Positions 39,509 to 48,555 are shown, numbered from the stretch's first letter. The stretch is 64,000 nt of DNA from PALSA-612 sp963776735 (GCA_963776735.1 CAVZNV010000015.1:248001-312000), one strand, 5' to 3'. Notes: generated from the sequence alone by a model not told the origin. Numbers and translations are program-made.

Positions 39509-39899
39509 CCGAGAACGAGATCGCGTCGCCATCGGTGAGTCCGAGCTCGCGGCGCAGGTGCGCCTCGCAGATCAGCTCGACCTGCTCGGCCGGGTAGCCC
39601 GGCTCGCCCGGTTCGTCGGCCTGGAACGCGATCGCGCGATACCGCCCGGCCACGACGACGGGAAGGTAGTGGTAGCCCGTCTGGCCCGTGGCCTGCTGCC
39701 ACCCCGGTGCGATCTCCGGCGAGGCGAGGAAGCGCCAGCTGCCGTCGCGGACGACCGGCGCGTCGAAGCGGACGTTCAGTGTGCCGGGCACCGCGTCGAA
39801 GCCGAGCAGCTCGCTCAGCCGCGCCAGCTCGGGCCCGGCCATGACGACCGAGCCGAGCCCTCGCCCGGGCGCGACGACCCCGGTGAGCGTGCGCTGCAC
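39498..39899 (-). CDS. CTP-dependent riboflavin-kinase-like (DUF120) protein
   Basis: A 133-residue small beta barrel. The signature GLGSVVMAGPELARLSELLGFDAVPGTLNVRF, then YHYLPVVVAGRYRAIAFQAD and CEAHLRRELGLTDGDAISFSV, matches the archaeal CTP-dependent riboflavin kinase (DUF120) fold. The PGTLN motif of the active site is intact, but bacterial members often have an unknown role. GTG 39899 is the likely start. Its 3' end overlaps gtrA-like by 11 bases in convergent orientation. Confidence 0.75.
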   Translation of the reverse strand: MQRTLTGVVAPGRGLGSVVMAGPELARLSELLGFDAVPGTLNVRFDAPVVRDGSWRFLASPEIAPGWQQATGQTGYHYLPVVVAGRYRAIAFQADEPGEPGYPAEQVELICEAHLRRELGLTDGDAISFSVKD

Positions 39900-40194
39900 G
39901 GCTCTGACCCTAGCCGCCGTCAGAACGCCGCCGGCTCGCGGACCGCCGGACGCGGCCGGAACGGCCGGTCCAGTCCCCACCCTGGGTGGGGAAGAAGATC
40001 CACCCGCCACCCGGCGTCGACGGTATCGCTCAACGACGCACCGAGGTGTGGCGGAAGCGTGCCGAATGTGTGACTTCTCGTCCACAGCCGGCCGCAGGGG
40101 ACGGTTGTGGCGCGTGCGGGCGGCGGCGGGCGTAGACGCCGAGACCGATCGGACTAAGATCAGTCCGGTTTCGTCAACAGGGGAGGGATTGACC
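39900..40194. other. Intergenic region, mainly leader of the delta-60 protein
   Basis: No credible gene in 295 bases. It holds a promoter (TAAGAT at 40155), an AGGGA ribosome-binding site, and at 40068-40087 a 20-base match (18 identical) to an internal block of the element at 57922-58090 (GTGTGACTTYTYGTCCACAG). Confidence 0.5.
40155..40160 (+). promoter_or_regulatory. -10 element TAAGAT
   Basis: Located 34 bases before ATG 40195, giving a short leader with the ribosome-binding site GGGAGGGA. Confidence 0.4.
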
Positions 40195-41514
40195 ATGACA
40201 AGCATCAAGCCACGCCGATTTGCGGTGGCCGCAGCCGGGCTGGCACTCGCCGGCGCGCTTGCGGCCTCGGCGTGGGCGGCCCCGCCGAACTCGGGCCAGC
40301 TCGACACGTCGTTCAACGGCACCGGCTATACGACCACTGACTTCGGAGCTTCGTCGTTCGCGCAGGGCGCGGCCGTGCAGGGCGACAAGACCGTGGTCGT
40401 CGGAGGCGTCTTCGACACGCAGGGCGACTTCGCGGTCGCCCGTTACAACAAGGACGGCTCGCTCGACCAGTCGTTCGGCAGCGGCGGAAAAGTCACCACG
40501 GACTTCGGCGGTGGCGACGACCTCGCAGACGCCGTGGCGGTCCAGGGCGACAAGATCGTCGTCGCCGGCTTCACCACCTCCGATGCCGGCGCAACCGACC
40601 AGGTGGCGATCGCGCGCTACAACAAGGACGGCACGCTCGACCAGTCGTTCGGCAACGGCGGGAAGGTCGTCACCGACTTCGGCGACCACTACGACTTCGC
40701 CGACGCGGTCGCCGTCAAGGGCGACTCGATCGTCATCGCGGGCGAGACTCGTGCCGGCGGGCCTGGTGACGACAACTTCCTCGTCGCCCAGTACAAGAAG
40801 AACGGACAGCTCGACACGTCGTTCGGTGCCGGCGGCTTCACGGCCACCGACTTCAACGGCGACTTCGACGCCGCCAACGGGCTCGCGTTCCAGGGCGACA
40901 AGATCGTCCTGAGCGGCTACGTCTCGAGCCCGGCCAACGGCTTCGACTTCGGCCTCGCCCGCTACACGAAAAACGGCCAACTCGACACGTCGTTCGGCAC
41001 CGGCGGCAAGGTCGAGACCGACTTCTTCGGGGGCGACGACGCGGCGCACGCCGTGGATGTGAAGGGCGACTCGATCGTCGCGATCGGCGACGTCCAGAAC
41101 GGCACGCAGGTCGTCGGGCCGAGCACGAACACGCTCTACGACTTTGCTGCGGCGATGTACGACAAGAACGGCAAGCTCGATCCCAAGTTCGGGACGGGCG
41201 GCAAGGCCGTCCTCAGCGCCGGCGACATCGACTCGGGGTATGCGGGCGGCTTCGGCCCCGGCGACTCTGTCTGGGTGGCCGGCTCGACCGAGGACTACGC
41301 CGACGCGAACACCGGCTACTTCGCAGTCGGTCGCTGGACGAAGAACGGCCAGCCCGATCCGAAGTTCGGCACGAACGGGACGACTCGGACCGTGATCGGC
41401 GACAGCAGCGGCGCCTTCGGCGGCACCCTCGGCCCCGGCGACACCATCACCGCAGTCGGGTTCTCGTTCCCGGCCGACAGCTTCACCGTCGCCCGCTACA
41501 CCAACAAGGGCTAG
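40195..41514 (+). CDS. Secreted delta-60 repeat beta-propeller-like protein
   Basis: A 439-residue exported protein with a signal peptide (about 1-28). The mature part is a chain of delta-60 repeats: the unit LDQSFGSGGKVTTDFGG, then AVQGDKIVVAGF and ARYNKDGT recurs about seven times, which should fold as a closed beta-propeller. The function of such repeat proteins is usually surface adhesion or ligand binding and is unknown here. The ATG has a strong ribosome-binding site. A perfect 15-bp hairpin follows 10 bases after the stop. Confidence 0.85.
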   Translation: MTSIKPRRFAVAAAGLALAGALAASAWAAPPNSGQLDTSFNGTGYTTTDFGASSFAQGAAVQGDKTVVVGGVFDTQGDFAVARYNKDGSLDQSFGSGGKVTTDFGGGDDLADAVAVQGDKIVVAGFTTSDAGATDQVAIARYNKDGTLDQSFGNGGKVVTDFGDHYDFADAVAVKGDSIVIAGETRAGGPGDDNFLVAQYKKNGQLDTSFGAGGFTATDFNGDFDAANGLAFQGDKIVLSGYVSSPANGFDFGLARYTKNGQLDTSFGTGGKVETDFFGGDDAAHAVDVKGDSIVAIGDVQNGTQVVGPSTNTLYDFAAAMYDKNGKLDPKFGTGGKAVLSAGDIDSGYAGGFGPGDSVWVAGSTEDYADANTGYFAVGRWTKNGQPDPKFGTNGTTRTVIGDSSGAFGGTLGPGDTITAVGFSFPADSFTVARYTNKG

Positions 41515-41524
41515 AGACCGGGTT

Positions 41525-41556
41525 GCGTCCGGGCCGTCGCTCGACGGCCCGGACGC
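41525..41556. terminator. Strong bidirectional terminator hairpin
   Basis: A 15-bp perfect stem (41525-41539 with 41542-41556), arms GCGTCCGGGCCGTCG, with a 2-base loop, between two convergent genes. Confidence 0.75.
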
Positions 41557-41562
41557 GATCCT

Positions 41563-41958
41563 TCAGGCGGGCTCGAGATACGCGCAGCGGCGATCGTCGC
41601 CGGGCAGCGGCGACGGGCCGAGCTTCGCGACGATCCGCTCGCGACCGGCGACGACGATCCGGTCGCCGGGCTCAGGCGCGTCGCCCTCTACGACCTCCAG
41701 CGCATACCCGCCCGGGGCCGACACGAAGACGAGGTGCGTGGTCGCCACGGCCGCGACCGCCCGTTCGAGGAGGTGTACCTGCGCCGCCTTCGCTGCGGCC
41801 GCGAGCCCGATCTGCTGGATCGCGAACTGCGCGCGCTCGACCTCTGCCTCGCGCTCGGAATCCCGGAACAGGCGTCGTTCGAGCCGGTCACGGCGCGCCG
41901 GACCGTTGGTCCGGTCGGGCCAGTGCGGCCAGTCCGCTCGCGTGCGCTCCACGTCCAT
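41563..41958 (-). CDS. Hypothetical protein with predicted small C-terminal beta domain
   Basis: A 131-residue cytoplasmic protein. The middle is an amphipathic helical stretch (REAEVERAQFAIQQIGLAAAAKAAQVHLLERAVAAV). It is followed by a beta-rich end (THLVFVSAPGGYALEVVEGDAPEPGDRIVVAGRERIVAKLG) resembling small barrel or SH3-like domains. No family recognised. ATG 41958 chosen; a GTG about 18 codons upstream is possible. It lies downstream of the dienelactone hydrolase gene on the same strand, 71 bases away. Confidence 0.55.
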   Translation of the reverse strand: MDVERTRADWPHWPDRTNGPARRDRLERRLFRDSEREAEVERAQFAIQQIGLAAAAKAAQVHLLERAVAAVATTHLVFVSAPGGYALEVVEGDAPEPGDRIVVAGRERIVAKLGPSPLPGDDRRCAYLEPA

Positions 41959-42029
41959 GGTCGGTGCGGCGCCGTCGTTCGCGCCGTCCGGCACGAGTTC
42001 GTCCCGGACGTCCGAAGCCCTGCTTCCGG

Positions 42030-42791
42030 CTAGGAGTCCGGAGGACGGTCGAGGAAGGCGAGAACCCGGGCCCAGGCGTCGTCGGACGCGGCCTGGAAGT
42101 CCTCCTGCTTGCGGTCGAAGAAGCTGTGCGGTGCACCGTCGTAGGTGACCAGCTCGTGCTCGACGCCCGCGATGCCGAGTGCTTCCTCGAAGGCGGCGTT
42201 GTCCTCGGCGGTGATGTTCCGGTCGTCGCCGGCCTGCAGCGCCAGAATCGGGCACTCCATCTGGCCGGCGCGCTGCGTCGGGCCGGCCGAGCCGTCCTGC
42301 GACACCCCGGGGCGTCCGTAGAAGCCGGCCGCGCCGCCGAGACCGTGCCCCGAGGCTGCGGCAAGCCACGAGTGCCGTCCGCCCATGCAGAACCCGACGG
42401 TGAAGACGCGGTCGACTCCGGCGCGCATCCGCAGCCACTCGACCGCCGCGGCGACGTCGGCCTGGATCTCGTCCGGCTGCACCGCCTGGACGTGCGGCAT
42501 GTACTCGAAGTCGCCGTCGCGCTTCGACACGCCGGCCGTGCGGCCGAAGTAGTCGAACGCGATCGCCGCGTACCCGCGCTCGGCGAAGCGGAGCGCCAAC
42601 TCCTCGTAGAACCGGTAGAGCCCGCGGACGTCGGGGAGGATCACAACCCCGGCGGAAGCCTGGTCGTCAGGAAGCGCCGCGAACGCGGCGAAGCGGTTGC
42701 CGTCGCGCGCCTCCAGCACGAGGTCGTCGTGCGAGAGCGCCGCGCCCGAGATGACGGGGATCGGCGGCGAGGAGTCGTCGTCGAAGCACAC
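42030..42791 (-). CDS. Dienelactone hydrolase family protein
   Basis: A 253-residue alpha/beta-hydrolase. The nucleophile is the Cys of VGFCMGGRHS (about residue 138), with Asp in LALQAGDDRNI and His in YDGAPHSFFDR completing the triad; the cysteine nucleophile is the hallmark of dienelactone hydrolases. The enzyme opens lactone or ester bonds of chlorocatechol-type or related compounds. An N-terminal VLEARDGNRFAAFAALPDD matches the family start. Confidence 0.88.
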   Translation of the reverse strand: MCFDDDSSPPIPVISGAALSHDDLVLEARDGNRFAAFAALPDDQASAGVVILPDVRGLYRFYEELALRFAERGYAAIAFDYFGRTAGVSKRDGDFEYMPHVQAVQPDEIQADVAAAVEWLRMRAGVDRVFTVGFCMGGRHSWLAAASGHGLGGAAGFYGRPGVSQDGSAGPTQRAGQMECPILALQAGDDRNITAEDNAAFEEALGIAGVEHELVTYDGAPHSFFDRKQEDFQAASDDAWARVLAFLDRPPDS

Positions 42792-42808
42792 GGCGAACGG
42801 AGGCTAGC

Positions 42809-44335
42809 TCATTCGGCGCGCGCAGCCACGGGGGAGCCAGCCTGGACGAAATCGCGTCTGCGCACGAGCGCGAAGCCGGCCGCGGCGCCAACGAACGAGA
42901 CGATCGCGGCGACGAGCAGGATGTCGTTCAGGCCGGAGACGAACGCCGTCCGCGCCGCATGGCCGATCATGGCCCGCGCACCCGGCGGCGCGGCGTCGAC
43001 CGCCTTCTTCGCCGACCCGGTCGCGACGGCCTGAGCGAACTGCGAGACGTTCACGCCGCGGACGCCGTGGAGGCTCCCTTCGAGGCTCGACGCCACCCGG
43101 TCCTGAAGGATTGCGCCCAGCGCCGCGATCCCCGTTGCGATGCCGACCTGCCGGAACGTGTTGCTGATCCCGGACGCCATGCCGCTCATTTGCGGCTCGA
43201 CGACGCCGACCGCGGTCGACGCGAGGGGCGGGTTGACGAGGCCGATGCCGACACCGGCGAGGCAGAACCCCGGCAGGAGCGCCGTCCAGGTCGACGTGTC
43301 GGACAGCCCGCGCATCAGCAGCAGCGAGATGCCCGTCAGCGCGAGTCCCCCGCCGAGGAAGAAGCGGATCGGCAGGCGCTCGGAAAGCGGCCCGGCAATC
43401 GCCGCGACGACGAACGAGATCATGCTCAGCGGCAGGAAGCGCAGTCCCGCTCCGAGCGGCGAGAGACCGAGGACGTTCTGCAGGTAGAGGGTCAGGTAGA
43501 GGAACATGGCGAACATCCCGGCGGCGATCGTGAACGCGACGACCGCTCCGCCGGTGAACGTCGGGATCCGGAGCAGGCTGAGCTCGAACATCGGGTTCGA
43601 GACGGTGCGCTCGATCAGGATGAAGACGCCGAGCAGCACCGCCGAGCCGGTGAGGAGGCCGATGATCTGCGCGCTCGACCAGCCGGCGTCGTTGCTGCGG
43701 ATCAGCGCGAAGACGAGCAGGAAGAGCGCGCCGGTCCACGTCACGACGCCGAGCCAGTCGATTGCCGCCTTGAAGCGCTGGAATGCCTCCGGCACCCGCC
43801 AGAGCGTGACCGCCAGCGCGAAGATCCCCACCGGCAGGTTGATGAAGAAGATCCACCGCCAGCCGAGGTACTCGGTCAAGAGGCCGCCGACGAGCGGGCC
43901 GATCGCGACTGCGGCACCGACGGTGGCGCCCCAGATCCCGAACGCCGTTCCGCGCTCACGGCCCTGGAACTCCTGGGCGATCAGAGCGAGTGAGGTGGCG
44001 AACATCGCCGCGCCGCCGATGCCCTGCGCGCCGCGGGCAAGGGTGAGGAAGAGCGGCGTCGTCGCGAGGCCGCAGGTCAGCGAGGCGGCCGTGAAGAGCA
44101 CGAGCCCGCCGGCGAAGACGAGCCGACGGCCGAGGATGTCGCCGAGCGAGCCCGCGGTCAAAAGCAGCGACGCGAGCATCAGCGCGTACGCGTCGATCAC
44201 CCACTGCAGGTCGGAGAAGCTCGAGCCCAGGTCCTTCTGGATGTCGGGCAGGGCGACGTTGACGATCGTGATGTCGAGCAGGAGCATGAACGTCGCCGTG
44301 CAGGCGGCGAGAAGCGTCCACCACTTCCGGTCCAT
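42809..44335 (-). CDS. MFS drug exporter, DHA2 (EmrB/QacA) family, 14 TM
   Basis: A 508-residue transporter with about 14 transmembrane helices. Helix 1 carries FMLLLDITIVNVALPDIQKDL (D then N/VAL motif of DHA2), loop 2-3 GSLGDILGRR, and helix 5 GAAVAIGPLVGGLLTEYLGWRWIFFINLPVG is the antiporter motif C region. It should export hydrophobic or cationic compounds with proton exchange. ATG 44335 lies at the start of helix homology. No regulator of the TetR type is adjacent. Confidence 0.9.
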   Translation of the reverse strand: MDRKWWTLLAACTATFMLLLDITIVNVALPDIQKDLGSSFSDLQWVIDAYALMLASLLLTAGSLGDILGRRLVFAGGLVLFTAASLTCGLATTPLFLTLARGAQGIGGAAMFATSLALIAQEFQGRERGTAFGIWGATVGAAVAIGPLVGGLLTEYLGWRWIFFINLPVGIFALAVTLWRVPEAFQRFKAAIDWLGVVTWTGALFLLVFALIRSNDAGWSSAQIIGLLTGSAVLLGVFILIERTVSNPMFELSLLRIPTFTGGAVVAFTIAAGMFAMFLYLTLYLQNVLGLSPLGAGLRFLPLSMISFVVAAIAGPLSERLPIRFFLGGGLALTGISLLLMRGLSDTSTWTALLPGFCLAGVGIGLVNPPLASTAVGVVEPQMSGMASGISNTFRQVGIATGIAALGAILQDRVASSLEGSLHGVRGVNVSQFAQAVATGSAKKAVDAAPPGARAMIGHAARTAFVSGLNDILLVAAIVSFVGAAAGFALVRRRDFVQAGSPVAARAE

Positions 44336-44364
44336 CTTCGGCCTCTTCCCCCTTCGCCCCGTCT

Positions 44365-45000
44365 CTACCAGCGGTCCCAGTGCACCATCGTGTCGAGCGG
44401 CTTGCGCGGCGCGGGCCGGAAGTCGGTGCCGATCGTGTACGCGGTCGGGATCAGCGCCGCCTGCATGATCTCGTCGTAGGGGAGGCCGAGGATCTCCGCC
44501 GCCTCGCGCTCGAAGAAGAGGTGGAAGCTCGTCCAGCAGGTGCCGAGGCCGCGTGAGCGGGCGGCGAGCATGAAGCTCCAGGCGGCAGGGACGATCGTCG
44601 TCCACTTGCCGGACTGCATCGGGCCGGGCATCCCGTCGCTGCGGCCCTCGACGCACGGGATCACGTGCACCGGCACCTCGTGGATGTGGTCGAGCAGGTA
44701 GAGGACGGACTCGAGCAGTCGGCGGCGGGCGGGCGGCAAATCCTCCAGCGCCTGAGGCTCGACCCGGCCGAGGTACTTGCGGCCGCCTTCGCGCCAGAGC
44801 TCGCCGAGCGCCTCGCGCTGCGCCGGGTCGGTGACGACGACGAAGTGCCAGTCCTCGCGGTAGCTCGCCGTGGGGGCCTGCTGGGCGAGGAGCAGGCACT
44901 CCTCGAGCACCTCGCGCTCGACCGGGCGGGTCAGGTCGAGACGGCGGCGAACACAGCGGGTGGTGGAAAGCAGCTCGTCGATCGTCAGGTCGAGTGTCAT
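44365..45000 (-). CDS. Nitroreductase-family protein
   Basis: A 211-residue flavin (FMN) enzyme. It opens with LLSTTRCVRRRLDLTRPVEREVLEECLLLAQQAPTASYREDWHFVVVTDP, the classical nitroreductase start (RSxRxF-like then A-PS/TxxNxQ pattern, here TASYREDWHF). It ends with ARSRGLGTCWTSFHL, where the last domain holds FMN. It could reduce nitro groups, quinones or flavins. It is preceded by a GAGGAGCG ribosome-binding site and is divergent from the dodecin gene with 39 bases between starts. Confidence 0.85.
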   Translation of the reverse strand: MTLDLTIDELLSTTRCVRRRLDLTRPVEREVLEECLLLAQQAPTASYREDWHFVVVTDPAQREALGELWREGGRKYLGRVEPQALEDLPPARRRLLESVLYLLDHIHEVPVHVIPCVEGRSDGMPGPMQSGKWTTIVPAAWSFMLAARSRGLGTCWTSFHLFFEREAAEILGLPYDEIMQAALIPTAYTIGTDFRPAPRKPLDTMVHWDRW

Positions 45001-45039
45001 GGTCTACGCTCCTCGGAAGATTCTCAGAAAGGAGAGAGC

Positions 45040-45243
45040 ATGGCAGTTGTGAAGATCATCGAGCTGGTCGGTAGCTCGACCACGAGCTCTGACGACGCGG
45101 TGAAGCAGGCGCTGGCCGAGGCGAAGAAGACGCTCCGGAACATCAAGGCGGTCGATGTGGTCTCGACCGGGCTGCGCGGCGATTCCCTCGACGAGTGGCG
45201 CGCGCACGTGCGGGTCGCCTTCCTCGTCGAGAGCGTCGACTAG
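45040..45243 (+). CDS. Dodecin family flavin-binding protein
   Basis: A 67-residue protein: KIIELVGSSTTSSDDAVKQALAEAKKTLRNIKAVDVVSTGLRGD is the dodecin strand-helix-strand pattern. Dodecins form hollow dodecamers that store or sequester riboflavin-type flavins and protect against photochemistry. ATG 45040 has AAAGGAGAG six bases ahead. Nearby flavoprotein genes (nitroreductase, divergent) fit a flavin-handling theme but do not prove it. Confidence 0.88.
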   Translation: MAVVKIIELVGSSTTSSDDAVKQALAEAKKTLRNIKAVDVVSTGLRGDSLDEWRAHVRVAFLVESVD

Positions 45244-45253
45244 GCGTGGCGGA

Positions 45254-47095
45254 CTAGAGGGTCGCGAGCTCGGCGTCGCGCGAGACCAGGGCGGCGTAGC
45301 GGCCGCCCAGCTCGAGCAGCTCTTCGTGCGTGCCGCGCTCGACGATCCGGCCCGAATCGAGCACGACGATCTGCTCGGCGTCGCGGACCGTCGAGAGCCG
45401 GTGGGCGATCGCGATCGTCGTCCGGCCCTCTGCGAGCCGGTCGAGCGCGGCCTGCACGGCGCGTTCCGTCTGCGTGTCGAGCGCGCTCGTCGCCTCGTCG
45501 AGCACGAGCACCGGCGGATTCCGCAGGATCGTCCGCGCGATCGCGATTCGCTGCTTCTCGCCGCCCGAGAACCGGTAGCCGCGCTCGCCGACGACGGTGT
45601 CGTAGCCCTCAGGGAGCGAGACGATCAGCTCGTGGATCCGCGCGGCGCGCGCCGCCTCCTCGATCTCCCCGTCCGTCGCGTCCGGCATCGCGAAGCGCAG
45701 GTTCTCGCGCACGGTGTCGTGGAAGAGGTACGTCTCCTGTGACACGACCCCGACCGTCGCCGCGAGCGACTCGAACGTCACGTCGCGGACGTCGTGGCCG
45801 TCGATGGTGACTGCGCCACGCTCGACGTCGTAGAGCCGCGCGACGAGGTAGCCCATCGTCGTCTTCCCCGCTCCCGTCTCGCCGACGATCGCGAGCGTCG
45901 TCCCGGGCGGCACGGTCACGGACACGTCCTCGAGTGTCCACGGCGCGCCAGGGTCGTACCGGAACCACGCGTGGTCGAAGGCGACGTCGCCGCTGCACGG
46001 CCCAAGCACGACCGCGTCGGGCTTCTCGGCGATGTCGATCGGCAGGTCGAGGTACTCGAACACGCGGTCGAAGAGCGCGAGCGACGTCTGCACGTCGACG
46101 CCGACCGAGAGGAGCTGCCCGATCGGGAAGAACAGCCGCGTCTGGAGGGTCGTGAAGGCGACAAGCGTGCCGATCGAGATCGCGCCGCCGCCGTGTGCGA
46201 AGCTCCAGCCGCCGAACCAGTAGACCAGGGCGGGCATGACCGCGAACGTCGTCTGGATCAGCGCCATCACCCAGCGGCCGGCCATGCGCGACTGCACCTC
46301 GAGCTTCGCGAGTTCGGCCGACTGCGCCTCGAAGCGGTCGCTCAGCTCGGGCGACCGGCCCATCGTGCGCCCGAGCAGGATTCCGGACACCGACAGCGAC
46401 TCCTCGACGAGCGTCGAGATGTCGGCGAGCGTGCGCTGCTGCGTGGTCGTGATCGCCCGCCGCTGCCGGCCGACGCGCCGCGTGAGGAAGACGAAGAACG
46501 GGAGCAGACCGAGCGAGAAGACGGCGAGCCGCCAATCCATCAGGAACATCGCCACGACCGTCGCGATCACCGTCGTCAGGTTCGAGACGATCGAGGTCGC
46601 CGTCGACGTGACCACCGTCTCGACGCCGCCGATGTCGTTCGCGATCCGCGACTGGATCTCGCCGGTGCGCGTACGCGTGAAGAACGCGAGGGAGAGCCGC
46701 TGCAAGTGCCGGTAGACGGCCGAGCGGAGGTCGTGCATCACCTGCTGGCCGATCACGTTCGACATGTACGTCTGCACGACGCCGAGCGCGCCGGTCGCGA
46801 TCGAGATGCCGATCATCCCGGCGACGAGCCCGGTCAGGAGCGCCACGTCCTTCTCCGGAATCGCGGTGTCGATCACCGCGCGGAGCAGGAACGGCGACGC
46901 GATGCCGAGGAGCGACGAGACACCGATCAGCGCCAGGACGACCGAGAGGCGAAGGTGGTAGCCCGTGAACAGCCCGGAGACACGGCGCAGGTTGGCGCGG
47001 CGGACCTCGGGGTCGGCCGGACGCTCGGGCTTCTCGCCCGCGTCGAACGACCATCGGCCCGAGCCTCTGCCTCTGCCGTTTGCCCTCATCGCCAT
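45254..47095 (-). CDS. ABC exporter (fused membrane-ATPase half-transporter)
   Basis: A 613-residue half-transporter. The membrane domain (about 45-330) has six helices. The ATPase (about 365-600) has Walker A GETGAGKTT, the signature FSGGEKQRIAIARTIL, Walker B VLVLDEATSALD and the switch His in AHRLSTV. It acts as a homo- or heterodimer exporting lipids, drugs or peptides. The N-terminus is charged. ATG 47095 is used (a second ATG, 6 bases on, is also fine). Confidence 0.92.
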   Translation of the reverse strand: MAMRANGRGRGSGRWSFDAGEKPERPADPEVRRANLRRVSGLFTGYHLRLSVVLALIGVSSLLGIASPFLLRAVIDTAIPEKDVALLTGLVAGMIGISIATGALGVVQTYMSNVIGQQVMHDLRSAVYRHLQRLSLAFFTRTRTGEIQSRIANDIGGVETVVTSTATSIVSNLTTVIATVVAMFLMDWRLAVFSLGLLPFFVFLTRRVGRQRRAITTTQQRTLADISTLVEESLSVSGILLGRTMGRSPELSDRFEAQSAELAKLEVQSRMAGRWVMALIQTTFAVMPALVYWFGGWSFAHGGGAISIGTLVAFTTLQTRLFFPIGQLLSVGVDVQTSLALFDRVFEYLDLPIDIAEKPDAVVLGPCSGDVAFDHAWFRYDPGAPWTLEDVSVTVPPGTTLAIVGETGAGKTTMGYLVARLYDVERGAVTIDGHDVRDVTFESLAATVGVVSQETYLFHDTVRENLRFAMPDATDGEIEEAARAARIHELIVSLPEGYDTVVGERGYRFSGGEKQRIAIARTILRNPPVLVLDEATSALDTQTERAVQAALDRLAEGRTTIAIAHRLSTVRDAEQIVVLDSGRIVERGTHEELLELGGRYAALVSRDAELATL

Positions 47096-47132
47096 GGCGA
47101 GTATCGAAGCACGCCGGCCCGACCTCGGCGAG

Positions 47133-47924
47133 TCAACGTCGGAACGCGACCTGCACGACGGCGAGCATCGACATGCGGATGGTGCCGCCGGGCCGTGCAT
47201 CGATGCGCCGGCGGATCCGTGCGAACAGCTCCTGGCGCTGCTCGTCCGGCAGCAGCAGGTGCGGCGAATAGGTGTTGAGCAGGGCGATGTGCTCATCGGC
47301 CGTGCTGACGTCCTCCCATTCCCGCCGCCGCTCGCTCACCGGCCCGAAGAGAGGGCTCGCCTCGATCTCGCCCGCGAGGTAGACGATCTCCTCCGGAGGC
47401 GGCGGAGCCTCGTCGCCGGCCATCCCGACTGCGCGATAGTCCTCCTGGACCTCGAAGTAGAAAGGATCCGCCCCCGGCGGCATCACGTGGTGCCGGCTCA
47501 CGACCGCAAGCGCCCCACCGGGGCGAAGCAGGGCCGCCGCGACCTCGTAGCGACGCTCAGGATCGACCCACTGGAAGGCGAGAAACGCGGCGACGCCGTC
47601 GTACGGGCCGTCCTCAGGCTCCCAGTGCTCGACGTCGGCGTTGATCACGCGCACGTTCGGATACGGGGCCAGCTCGCGGCGGGCCACCTCGGCCAGCCGC
47701 GACCCGAGCTCGACGCACGTGACGTCCAGACCCCGCTCGGCCAGCGCCGCCGTCGCCTGGCCCGTGCCGCAGCCGATCTCGACGATCCGCGAGCCCCCGA
47801 CGAAACCGGCGAGCTCGACCACGTCGTCGATCACGATTTCGGGATAGGGCGGGCGGCCGCGCAGGTAGTGCTCGGCATCCCGGTCGAACGTGGCTCGCTT
47901 CCGCAGGCGATCGTCGTCGGACAT
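47133..47924 (-). CDS. SAM-dependent methyltransferase (class I)
   Basis: A 263-residue Rossmann-fold methyltransferase. Motif I is IVEIGCGTGQATAALAERG (about 47-65), followed by VTCVELGSRLAEVARR (motif II region) and the DGVAAFLAFQWVDPERRYEVAAALLRPGGALAVVSRHHV motif IV-VI block. This is the UbiE/MenG-like or small-molecule methyltransferase type; the acceptor is not predictable. It is divergent from the phosphoribosyltransferase gene at 47960 with 35 bases between starts. Confidence 0.82.
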   Translation of the reverse strand: MSDDDRLRKRATFDRDAEHYLRGRPPYPEIVIDDVVELAGFVGGSRIVEIGCGTGQATAALAERGLDVTCVELGSRLAEVARRELAPYPNVRVINADVEHWEPEDGPYDGVAAFLAFQWVDPERRYEVAAALLRPGGALAVVSRHHVMPPGADPFYFEVQEDYRAVGMAGDEAPPPPEEIVYLAGEIEASPLFGPVSERRREWEDVSTADEHIALLNTYSPHLLLPDEQRQELFARIRRRIDARPGGTIRMSMLAVVQVAFRR

Positions 47925-47947
47925 TGTGTTCGGCCCATCCTTCCGGT

Positions 47948-47953
47948 TAGGGT
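47948..47953 (+). promoter_or_regulatory. -10 element of a leaderless promoter
   Basis: TAGGGT is followed by 6 bases and ATG 47960; TTGTGT at 47924-47929 is a possible -35 (18-base spacing). Confidence 0.5.
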
Positions 47954-47959
47954 CCCCGC

Positions 47960-48478
47960 ATGGCGGCGATCGAGCAGCTGCGGATGGCCTGGGACGATCT
48001 CGGCGTCGGCTCGAAGGCGCTCGCCGAGCAGGTCGCGGCCGACGGCTTCCGCCCCGACTTCATCCTCGGCATCTCGCGCGGCGGACTCCTCGTCGCAGGC
48101 GCGCTCGCCTACACGCTCGGGATCAAGAACACGTTCACGATGAGCGTCGAGTTCTACACCGGCGTCGACGAGCGGCTCGACATGCCGATGATCCTCCCGC
48201 CGGTGCCCCACCTGGTCGACCTGCACGAGTCGCGGGTGTTGATCGCCGACGACGTCGCCGACACCGGCCAGACGCTCGTACTCGTCAAGGACTTCCTCGA
48301 GGGAAAGGTCGAGGAGGTCAAGATCGCGGTGCTGTACGAGAAGCCGCGCTCGGTCGTGCAGTGCGAGTACGTCTGGGAGCGAACCGACCGCTGGATCGTC
48401 TTCCCCTGGAGCGCGGACGACCCCGTCGAGTCTGCATGGGGGAAACAGCCGGTTTCCCCCATGAGCCCCCTTCCCTGA
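47960..48478 (+). CDS. Phosphoribosyltransferase-like protein
   Basis: A 172-residue type I phosphoribosyltransferase fold. The phosphoribosyl-pyrophosphate motif is VLIADDVADTGQTLVLV (about residues 93-109, two acidic residues then DTGQT), and PDFILGISRGGLLVAGALAYTL supplies the flexible loop. This group includes xanthine and hypoxanthine enzymes. The last 15 residues come from a perfect inverted repeat, so the natural stop may have been replaced. ATG 47960 follows TAGGGT by 6 bases. Confidence 0.82.
   Translation: MAAIEQLRMAWDDLGVGSKALAEQVAADGFRPDFILGISRGGLLVAGALAYTLGIKNTFTMSVEFYTGVDERLDMPMILPPVPHLVDLHESRVLIADDVADTGQTLVLVKDFLEGKVEEVKIAVLYEKPRSVVQCEYVWERTDRWIVFPWSADDPVESAWGKQPVSPMSPLP
48435..48463. 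terminator. 12-bp inverted repeat in the 3' end of the phosphoribosyltransferase gene
   Basis: CATGGGGGAAAC (48435-48446) pairs perfectly with GTTTCCCCCATG (48452-48463) around a 5-base loop, within the coding region 15 bases before the stop. It acts as terminator or is an inserted palindromic unit. Confidence 0.6.
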
Positions 48479-48555
48479 GCGCTCGGGCCGACCGTCAAGG
48501 CCGAAGCCGGCAAAGCCGGCATCGGCGGCCAACGTGGTCGCTGTAACCCCGGCGG

